A stretch of DNA of 5,618 bases, taken from NCBI GenBank assembly GCA_014523665.1, contig JAATVR010000827.1:1-5618 (forward strand). The letters are read 5' to 3'. The DNA comes from Nitrososphaerales archaeon TH526 (GTDB lineage: Archaea; Thermoproteota; Nitrososphaeria; Nitrososphaerales; Nitrososphaeraceae). The notes beneath the pieces were generated by a model that had not been told where the DNA came from, did not search any database, and worked only from the letters and a program-made list of their open reading frames with translations. A program made the translations under genes and the position numbers. This document shows, in pieces, positions 1 through 4,720 of this stretch; the first letter of the stretch is position 1, and every line of letters starts with the position of its first letter.

Positions 1-437
1 GTGACATTGATGTCATGGAATATTGTCGGAAAACCAATTATCATAATAACTGCAGCACTACCCAATCCAATTAGAATGAGTGTTATAAGATTGGCAATAA
101 CATATTGAATTTTATTGAATGGCATGACCAGTATTTGTTGAAACATGCCATTTCTCTTGTCATTCCAGATGATAGCCCCAGCTATAGTACTCCCATTCAT
201 TACGTTAAATCCAATCATACCAGCCGTCAGAAATGAGACATAAGTTACAGTCAACGACCCAATAGTGATGCCTTGATCTCCTATTAAGGCAGAATAGGCG
301 TAGCCTGCAACAAATATATAAACAACTGGAAAGGCTATTTGCCAAATCAAAAACATCTTATCGATCGCAGCTACTATGTTCCTATACACTAGTAAAAGAA
401 TACTGTATCCCAAGATATAGTCGTTCATTGACTTCAT
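1..437 (-). CDS. ABC-2 type exporter permease, N-terminal part (runs off left edge)
   Basis: This is the membrane subunit of an ABC exporter that works with the ATPase encoded just upstream. I translated it by hand from the ATG at 437. The frame stays open for 145 codons to the window edge, so about half of a usual 250-270 residue permease is visible. Hydrophobic segments lie near residues 28-48, 58-82 and 112-138. Between the second and third sits a polar stretch around residues 92-105 (NDKRNGMFQQILVMP), which matches the conserved ABC2_membrane pattern of E/D-x-R-x-G followed by a short helix ending in a Pro. The start codon overlaps the ATPase stop as ATGA (434-437), so translation is probably coupled. 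A second in-frame ATG at codon 4 is an alternative start. The substrate cannot be read from the sequence; DrrB-like drug or lipid export is the family norm. Confidence 0.88.
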   Translation of the reverse strand, partial: MKSMNDYILGYSILLLVYRNIVAAIDKMFLIWQIAFPVVYIFVAGYAYSALIGDQGITIGSLTVTYVSFLTAGMIGFNVMNGSTIAGAIIWNDKRNGMFQQILVMPFNKIQYVIANLITLILIGLGSAAVIMIIGFPTIFHDINV

Positions 438-1525
438 ATTCTCTCGTTATCCCTCAAATTATTTTCATCATTGACTATTGATAAGAATACTTCCTCTAGT
501 GATGGCGGATTTATCGAGATACTTTCTATTCGCATACCATTCTTAGAAACAAGCTGTAATATCTCGGAAATAACTTCTTCTGCGTTATTAACTGTAATCG
601 TCACTGCATTTGGATTTGTTCCATTTATGTCGACATGCGAAGTGGTAATAGTAGTATTATCGCTATGCTTATGGTCACCATCAACATTTTCACCTCTTAT
701 GATTATTTTCTTTAATAGATCGATAAAAGATTGATTGATTACCTCTTTGAAGGTAATTTCAATGATCTTATTTGCTCCACCATATTTCTGTTTTAGTCCT
801 GTTGGAGTATCAAAAGCGATTATTTTTCCATTATCTATTATAGCAATTTCGTCACATAAATATTCTGCCTCTTCTATTATGTGAGTAGTAAAGAAAACCG
901 TCAGACCAGACATTACATGTTTTTTTATATAGTCCAAAAGCATTCGCCTCGCAGAAGGATCCAACCCTACTGTTGGTTCATCAAGAAATAAAAGATCCAT
1001 ATCCTCTCCATGCATGAATTCTCTTGCAAGCTGCACCCTTCTTCTCTGACCTATAGAGAGTTCATCATTCTTGGAATTTCTGATGGATTCAAGATCAAAG
1101 GTACTCAATATTTCATTCATTTTATTCCTTCTTACTCTACTATTATGTAATCCCCACAATAGACCATATAGATCAAGAGCCCTTTCTACTGTTAGATTCG
1201 CCTCAAAACTGGGATTTTGTGACACAACGCCTATTTTTCTCTTGATTTCAGACTGTTTTTTAATTATATCTTTACCAAAAATGTATACACTCCCCGATGT
1301 GGGACTAAGCAGAGTAGTGAGGATCTTGAGGGTTGTAGTTTTCCCAGCTCCATTTGGACCAAGAAATCCAAAGACTGTACCATACTTAACGTTAAATGAA
1401 ATGCCATCGAGGGTATATGCATTAGCCTTACCATATTGCTTTTTAAGATTAGTGACTGAAATGCAGGGTCCATTTTGTTCTCTGATCGATGATGGTGCTT
1501 GATTGCCAATTCGGTTATTTAACAT
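434..1525 (-). CDS. ABC exporter ATP-binding subunit, DrrA-like
   Basis: This 363-residue cytoplasmic ATPase would power the permease encoded next to it. All the nucleotide-binding motifs are present: Walker A GPNGAGKT at 56-63, Q-loop Gln103, signature LSIGQ at 156-160, Walker B LLFLDE at 178-183, D-loop GLDP at 187-190 and H-loop His215. The signature has Ile where LSGGQ has its first Gly. A C-terminal domain after about residue 245 ends in PSLEEVFL (341-348), the usual ending of DrrA/NodI-type exporter ATPases. Residues 280-300 are a polar insert rich in Asp, His and Thr (DGDHKHSDN), which also makes the protein longer than the usual 300-330 residues. GGTGG at 1532-1536 lies 6 bases before the ATG and fits a Shine-Dalgarno site, supporting this start. 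Drug, antibiotic or lipid export is inferred from the family, and the substrate is unknown. Confidence 0.95.
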   Translation of the reverse strand: MLNNRIGNQAPSSIREQNGPCISVTNLKKQYGKANAYTLDGISFNVKYGTVFGFLGPNGAGKTTTLKILTTLLSPTSGSVYIFGKDIIKKQSEIKRKIGVVSQNPSFEANLTVERALDLYGLLWGLHNSRVRRNKMNEILSTFDLESIRNSKNDELSIGQRRRVQLAREFMHGEDMDLLFLDEPTVGLDPSARRMLLDYIKKHVMSGLTVFFTTHIIEEAEYLCDEIAIIDNGKIIAFDTPTGLKQKYGGANKIIEITFKEVINQSFIDLLKKIIIRGENVDGDHKHSDNTTITTSHVDINGTNPNAVTITVNNAEEVISEILQLVSKNGMRIESISINPPSLEEVFLSIVNDENNLRDNERI

Positions 1526-1531
1526 TCATTG

Positions 1532-1536
1532 CCACC
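1532..1536 (-). promoter_or_regulatory. Shine-Dalgarno-like site of the exporter ATPase
   Basis: On the minus strand GGTGG sits 6 bases before the ATG at 1525. It matches part of the archaeal GGAGGTG consensus complementary to the 16S rRNA 3' end. It favours this ATG over the ATG four bases upstream (1529), which opens only a four-codon frame. Confidence 0.5.
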
Positions 1537-1594
1537 AAATTACCATACTACTACAATGTCACAATTTGAGCACATGCCGTCGACCTTGAATAAT

Positions 1595-1605
1595 AATATA
1601 TAAAG
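1595..1605 (-). promoter_or_regulatory. Candidate TATA box for the ABC exporter operon
   Basis: On the minus strand this reads CTTTATATATT, a good archaeal TATA box. Transcription would begin about 25 bases downstream, near 1574, leaving a leader of roughly 50 bases that carries the GGTGG site. A second TATA-like element, TATTTATAAAC at 1610-1620, is equally plausible, and I cannot choose between them from sequence alone. Confidence 0.45.
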
Positions 1606-1665
1606 TATAGTTTATAAATATGCAAAGGAGTAGCTAACTAGCGAGGTCTCCCGTATTTAAACATA

Positions 1666-1679
1666 ACTGACTGGTCAGT
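1666..1679. promoter_or_regulatory. Perfect 6-bp inverted repeat, candidate repressor operator
   Basis: ACTGAC-TG-GTCAGT is a perfect inverted repeat with a 2-base spacer. After one mismatch on each side the symmetry continues for two more pairs (AT...AT). The TGAC/GTCA core resembles operators bound by TetR-family dimers, which commonly control drug exporters. It lies about 65 bases upstream of the exporter TATA-like motif at 1595-1605. It also lies directly beside a TATTTAAAC element (1654-1662) that could serve a promoter in either direction. No TetR gene is in the window, so the cognate protein is unknown. Confidence 0.4.
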
Positions 1680-1814
1680 CATCAGACTTTGACATTCGCA
1701 TTATTCTTACTCTGAATTATCACCACAATCGACCTTCTTCGTTGTTCATAGGTTAGTCTGAGCAGATTCAAATAAGACATACTTTTCTTTACTTAATCTA
1801 CAAATTGTAAATTC

Positions 1815-1852
1815 AGCGTGCCGAAGCTGATCTCAGTTTAAGCAAACACGCT
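1815..1852 (+). ncRNA. Nested stem-loop in the leader region, possible structured RNA
   Basis: AGCGTG (1815-1820) pairs exactly with CACGCT (1847-1852). Nested within them, AAGCTGA (1824-1830) can pair with TCAGTTT (1833-1839), allowing one G-U pair and opening the last pair for the loop. The local GC content is higher than in the flanks. It lies 66 bases before the regulator start. It would be in the regulator's leader only if transcription begins far upstream, which conflicts with the leaderless start proposed for that gene. It could also be a small RNA on either strand, or chance pairing. I recognise no riboswitch or tRNA in it. Confidence 0.2.
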
Positions 1853-1885
1853 TGCGAAGGTGGGGTCCAAAGCAAGGATTTTCAA

Positions 1886-1895
1886 TCTATACTTA
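1886..1895 (+). promoter_or_regulatory. Candidate TATA box for the regulator gene
   Basis: The TCTATACTTA element is centred about 27 bases before the ATG at 1918. That spacing puts the transcription start at or beside the start codon. No GGAGG-like site lies between them, so a leaderless mRNA, common in archaea, fits. Confidence 0.4.
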
Positions 1896-1917
1896 TTAGC
1901 CTAGTCAAACCAAAATT

Positions 1918-2223
1918 ATGGAGTTAATGCTCGACCCTAAAGCTAAGCGTATATTTTGGTACCTTTTTGCTGGCTCTAGGGGCGGTAATAACAGAATCAA
2001 GATTATTGAATTGCTAAAAGAACACCCTCATAACATAAATCAAATTGCCGAAACCCTCAAACTTGATTACAAAGCGATTCAACATCATATTACAGTACTT
2101 GAGAAGAATAATATGGTTAGTAAAGTGGGGGAAAAATACGGAGTGTCCTATTTCATTTCTGATTACCTCGAATCAAACATCACTGCCTTTGATCAAATAG
2201 TATCTCAAATAAAAAAAGTATAA
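1918..2223 (+). CDS. Small winged-helix (ArsR-like) transcriptional regulator
   Basis: This 101-residue DNA-binding protein probably acts as a dimer. After a short lead comes FWYLFAGSRGG (13-23), a motif I associate from memory with a widespread archaeal wHTH family. A helix-turn-helix follows: helix NINQIAETL at about 39-47, then recognition helix YKAIQHHITVLEKNN at 51-65. The wing is KVGEKYGVSYFI (69-80), and a helical tail (about 85-101) could dimerise. No Cys metal-sensing pair is present, so it is not a classical ArsR/SmtB metal sensor. The TATA-like motif 27 bases upstream and the lack of a Shine-Dalgarno site suggest a leaderless start at this ATG. It is followed on the same strand by the small membrane protein gene, which suggests that the membrane protein is its target or its signal input. 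Whether it also controls the divergent exporter is unknown. Confidence 0.88.
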   Translation: MELMLDPKAKRIFWYLFAGSRGGNNRIKIIELLKEHPHNINQIAETLKLDYKAIQHHITVLEKNNMVSKVGEKYGVSYFISDYLESNITAFDQIVSQIKKV

Positions 2224-2334
2224 AATAAGGATAAATCTGATATTCATCTAACCCAGTGTTATTATTTTCTTAAATCTGGAACAAATATGGACAAAAGTAA
2301 ATAAGAGAACTCCTATATTTTTTGTGATATTAGG

Positions 2335-2619
2335 TTGGATCCTCTAATCAGCGCTAATGCGATTGTGGCTTCAGCTAATATTGCTGTCCTAATAGCATTA
2401 CTGGTACTGTATGCAAAAGTCTACAAGAGTAGCAAGGCTAATTTTACTATAGGCCTAATACTTTTTGCTAGCCTGTTGATGTTGCACAATATAATTGCCG
2501 TTTATGGTTACTTTATGATGGAGCCGCTTTATGCTCCCACATTAATCCCATATTTTTTGGCCATACATGTAGCGGAACTGGGGGGACTACTGGTATTATT
2601 TAGGATAACTCTTCTGTAG
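2335..2619 (+). CDS. Conserved small archaeal membrane protein, three helices
   Basis: This is a 94-residue protein of unknown function. Three hydrophobic segments span roughly residues 7-28, 37-60 and 69-90. A short basic stretch (KVYKSSK, 28-34) between the first two would lie in the cytoplasm by the positive-inside rule. His51 and His78 lie in or near the second and third segments. The start is TTG at 2335. I chose it because the protein then begins MDPLIS, as I recall for related archaeal proteins, and because no ATG or GTG lies in frame between it and the stop at 2302-2304. The gene lies 111 bases after the wHTH gene on the same strand, and this pairing is one I recognise from other archaea. 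It may be a membrane partner or target of the regulator, but no enzymatic motif is visible. A TATA-like stretch at 2312-2322 is too close to the TTG to be a convincing separate promoter. Confidence 0.8.
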   Translation: MDPLISANAIVASANIAVLIALLVLYAKVYKSSKANFTIGLILFASLLMLHNIIAVYGYFMMEPLYAPTLIPYFLAIHVAELGGLLVLFRITLL

Positions 2620-3031
2620 ATGAATCTCATAGCATATCTTGGCTTCAACTACTACTGTCGCCCTAACATATTAAAAGGTAGAACATGATCGTGCCCTTTT
2701 TTCGATCACTTTATTTCCTATTAATACCAAGTGATATACATCATTATTTCATAAATACTTAGAAACTACCAAATATTACTAGTGATATTCAATCCCTTTA
2801 ATTGTGAAGTTTGTTCTAGAATTGGAGAATAGGTATCGCCACTTCTCTCAGCATTGCGACGTGTCCATATGTCTAAATCAACTAACTAAAACTATAAAGG
2901 AATAGAGAATGTGAAGATAACGACAAAAGTATTCTCCTTGCGATTTTTGTGGTCTGCCCTATATATTGCCTATATTCATATGAAGTGTGATGAATCTGAA
3001 TGCGATTCGCCAGATGATGTCAAAATTCATA
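2620..3031. other. Mostly non-coding region between convergent gene sets
   Basis: This stretch of about 410 bases lies between the plus-strand regulator pair and the minus-strand redox genes. It holds a hairpin with a T-run (2686-2708), an AGTGATAT octamer at 2730-2737 repeated at 2781-2788, and a doubtful 44-codon frame starting at 2911. Otherwise I see nothing: no tRNA, no insertion-sequence ends and no CRISPR-like periodicity. Between the degraded gene at 3032-3286 and this empty stretch, the area looks like a place where genes have been lost. Confidence 0.6.
2686..2708 (+). terminator. Hairpin with T-run, possible terminator of the regulator operon
   Basis: TGATCG (2686-2691) and CGATCA (2703-2708) form a perfect 6-bp inverted repeat around an 11-base loop containing CCC followed by six T. 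Archaeal termination relies mainly on T-rich tracts, so the T-run is the relevant part. It lies 67 bases past the stop of the small membrane protein. The hairpin may be incidental. Confidence 0.3.
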
Positions 3032-3045
3032 TCAATTTCTTGTAA
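2911..3045 (+). CDS. Doubtful 44-residue ORF with GTG start
   Basis: This GTG-started frame encodes 44 residues. It has a mildly hydrophobic first half (about residues 8-23) and an acidic tail with two Cys (C26 and C31, CDESEC). AAAGGA (2896-2901) upstream is loosely Shine-Dalgarno-like but somewhat far from the GTG, and CTATAAAG at 2892-2899 is TATA-like. An in-frame stop at 2887-2889 rules out a longer version. Its last 14 bases overlap the tail of the minus-strand stub gene. I do not recognise the protein. A frame this short is expected by chance, so it is recorded only as a candidate. Confidence 0.15.
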   Translation: MKITTKVFSLRFLWSALYIAYIHMKCDESECDSPDDVKIHINFL

Positions 3046-3286
3046 CAGCTTCGTTCCTGCAGTAAATGGTACCTGCTTGAATAGCTGAATTATTTGACAC
3101 GTACCTCCCTGGCAATATAATGACTGCTGCCCCTACGGCTGCATTGTCTCCAACAAGTGCATTGATACAATTTCTAACCAAATGCCCTATATAAGGAATT
3201 AGATTGATTTTCATGAATTGAGCATCTCTAATTTCGTGCTGTAACAATGGCTTAAGAAGAGTAATCAAGCCTTTTGTCATTTTCAT
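3032..3286 (-). pseudogene. C-terminal remnant of a hexapeptide-repeat (left-handed beta-helix) transferase
   Basis: This 84-residue frame has a C-terminal half with the six-residue periodicity of a left-handed beta-helix. From about V45 to E79 the hexads read VGDNAA, VGAAVI, ILPGRY, VSNNSA, IQAGTI. The ILPGR turn is typical of the last coils of archaeal sugar-phosphate nucleotidyl/acetyltransferases of the GlmU type and of related acyltransferases. Those proteins run to about 200-400 residues, so most coils and any catalytic or nucleotidyltransferase domain are missing here. The frame is blocked upstream by a stop at 3323-3325, and the thioredoxin-like gene begins its own coding space at 3329, leaving no room for an N-terminal part. 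A truncated leftover is the simplest reading. A short functional protein translated from the redox operon mRNA remains possible. Confidence 0.5.
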
Positions 3287-3328
3287 ACTCTTGCATTTCC
3301 AATTTGAATCGAGATATCTTTCTCATTT

Positions 3329-4708
3329 TCATCCAAACGTAAAGGTATATAGTTGGAACCCCTTACCTCTTACATCAACCGTAACAACATGTTGTCCATA
3401 TTCATTACTATTAATAAGATTGTAAAGTCTTTGACTGTCAATCGAAAATTGAGATGTCCCATTTGAGATATCAGTTCCGAGTCCCTCTTTTACCATCTGT
3501 AGCGATGGTGACGACAATGATGACGGGAATGATATTGGGCGATCTAGTATATTGGTAAAGTTATCAACTGAGACTCTTCCTGTTGCACCGAGAGGCCCAC
3601 CAGCAACAATATTCACAGATTTGGCAGAATAGTTTAGGACTATCCTGCCCATTTCACTCTGCAATTCTATATTGTCTGGTTTGTTTTTCCATTGGCCTTC
3701 AAGATACACAATATTTGGTTTGAAATTAGTGTTATTGAGATTGTGTGGAATAGTGTAGGATACGGTTCGATCGGGCTGAAAGTTTTCCGTATTTCCAAGG
3801 CGATCCCGTGCCAACTGATAGCCCAAGTATATTTCCGGCGTTTGTATCTTGGAAAAATCTCTTTTACTCGCTTGTGAATTTCCGTCACCTGCTGAAACTG
3901 CAGGAACCGAGGTATTGGAGAATGTTAACTCTGTTTTACCCATTTTAGCAGCCCGTTCTGCTAATAAATACTGTATTACCTTTTCAGTTTCAGAATATGC
4001 ACCTTCACCTATATGATCATATCGTATATTTCCCTCTATATCAACAATATATTTCCTTGGCCAGTATCTATTTTCATAGGCATTCCAAGTTCCCTTATCA
4101 TTATCCTGTAATACAGGATATTTAATGTGGAATTTGTCGACTGCAGATTTAACGTTATTGAAATTCTTTTCAAACTCAAATTCTGGTGTATGAACACCTA
4201 CAATTGTGAGCCCTTTACCAGTATATTTTTCATACCAGTCATTTAGGTATGGTATTGTTCTAATGCAATTAATGCAGCTATATGTCCAAAAATCCACAAG
4301 TACAACGTTTCCCTTTAAGTCTTGCAAATCTAATGGTTTGCTGTCATTGATATTAATATAGCCAGTTACTCCTTTAAAATTAGGAGCTTCTCTGAATTTT
4401 GATTTATCTATTTCATCAAATTCAGTTCGGTTTAATTTAATCACGACAGGATTGATTTCTCTAGTCGAAGCGAGATCTACCAACATGTTTCCTGCATTTT
4501 CTCCCTCCGACGATCCTCTATAAGGAGTAGATTCTGAAGATACGGAAGGTTCTGGGGTAAGAATTTTATCAATCTGTTGTTGTTGTTGTTTTATTGACTC
4601 CACACCAGCCGTATTCAACTCGGGACTATTGAAGTATATTGCAAATCCGACTATCAAAGCGATAACTGCAACTGCAGTCAAGAGGGCAGAAATGTTATCT
4701 CTAATCAT
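3329..4708 (-). CDS. Membrane-anchored DipZ-like thioredoxin with C-terminal accessory domain
   Basis: This 459-residue extracytoplasmic thiol-disulfide oxidoreductase starts with one membrane anchor (about residues 8-26). A Gln/Ser/Pro-rich linker (about 30-95) includes five Gln at 41-45. A TlpA/AhpC-like thioredoxin fold follows at about 105-255, with active site WTYSCINC (Cys145, Cys148) and probable cis-Pro217 in YWPRKY. WTYSCINC is characteristic of the DipZ family. Residues about 285-459 form a beta-rich domain beginning PEIYLGYQLA (291-300), which matches the C-terminal domain of mycobacterial DipZ (Pfam Thioredoxin_10). It lacks the membrane domain of full DipZ because that is encoded by the upstream ccdA, 12 bases away. 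At least six N-x-S/T sequons (N93, N265, N325, N359, N383, N416) lie after the anchor, consistent with an exposed archaeal glycoprotein. It should receive electrons from CcdA and reduce extracytoplasmic disulfides. Its client proteins are unknown. Confidence 0.92.
   Translation of the reverse strand: MIRDNISALLTAVAVIALIVGFAIYFNSPELNTAGVESIKQQQQQIDKILTPEPSVSSESTPYRGSSEGENAGNMLVDLASTREINPVVIKLNRTEFDEIDKSKFREAPNFKGVTGYININDSKPLDLQDLKGNVVLVDFWTYSCINCIRTIPYLNDWYEKYTGKGLTIVGVHTPEFEFEKNFNNVKSAVDKFHIKYPVLQDNDKGTWNAYENRYWPRKYIVDIEGNIRYDHIGEGAYSETEKVIQYLLAERAAKMGKTELTFSNTSVPAVSAGDGNSQASKRDFSKIQTPEIYLGYQLARDRLGNTENFQPDRTVSYTIPHNLNNTNFKPNIVYLEGQWKNKPDNIELQSEMGRIVLNYSAKSVNIVAGGPLGATGRVSVDNFTNILDRPISFPSSLSSPSLQMVKEGLGTDISNGTSQFSIDSQRLYNLINSNEYGQHVVTVDVRGKGFQLYTFTFG
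4574..4588 (-). repeat. CAA trinucleotide repeat inside the thioredoxin linker
   Basis: Four CAA codons followed by CAG encode Gln41-Gln45 in the disordered linker just after the membrane anchor. The run is in frame, so a change in copy number would alter linker length without breaking the protein. Confidence 0.7.
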
Positions 4709-4720
4709 GCCAGTTGAGTG

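Larger units (their letters stand above)
1526..1917. other. Divergent intergenic region between exporter and regulator operons
   Basis: This gap of about 390 bases separates two divergently transcribed operons. I found no convincing protein-coding frame and no tRNA-like T-arm. It is AT-rich near 1590-1620, where the exporter TATA-like motifs lie. It also holds a perfect inverted repeat at 1666-1679, a nested stem-loop at 1815-1852, and a TATA-like motif just before the regulator gene. The stretch 1690-1800 shows nothing I can name. The gap is long for a compact archaeal genome, so a small RNA or a long leader is possible but not shown. Confidence 0.7.

Noticed and set aside
1071..1502. 143-codon plus-strand frame opposite the ABC ATPase
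   Set aside because: It lies wholly antisense to a gene with intact Walker A, signature and Walker B motifs, and its own translation shows no recognisable domain.
1815..1880. Possible tRNA in the divergent intergenic region
   Set aside because: GGGGTCCAAAGC looks faintly like a T-loop, but no matching T-stem or acceptor stem can be formed.
2287..2304. Five-codon ATG mini-ORF (MDKSK, then stop) in the same frame as the small membrane protein, 48 bases upstream
   Set aside because: An upstream peptide or stop read-through is conceivable, but such a short frame is expected by chance and the membrane protein has a sound TTG start after the stop.
2620..2688. 22-codon ATG frame immediately following the TAG stop of the small membrane protein
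   Set aside because: It is in frame with the stop, so read-through would extend the protein, but nothing suggests TAG recoding and the peptide resembles nothing I know.
2730..2788. AGTGATAT octamer present twice, 51 bases apart, as a repeat element
   Set aside because: An 8-base AT-rich match is expected by chance, and there is no further copy or flanking similarity.
2987..3019. GTGATGA and GATGATG motifs suggesting a C/D box RNA
   Set aside because: The only nearby CTGA lies 2 bases after the first box, too close for a guide sequence, and no closing D box follows.
3692..3888. Short frames on both strands inside the thioredoxin-like gene
   Set aside because: They lie within the well-supported DipZ-like coding sequence in other frames and show no family features.
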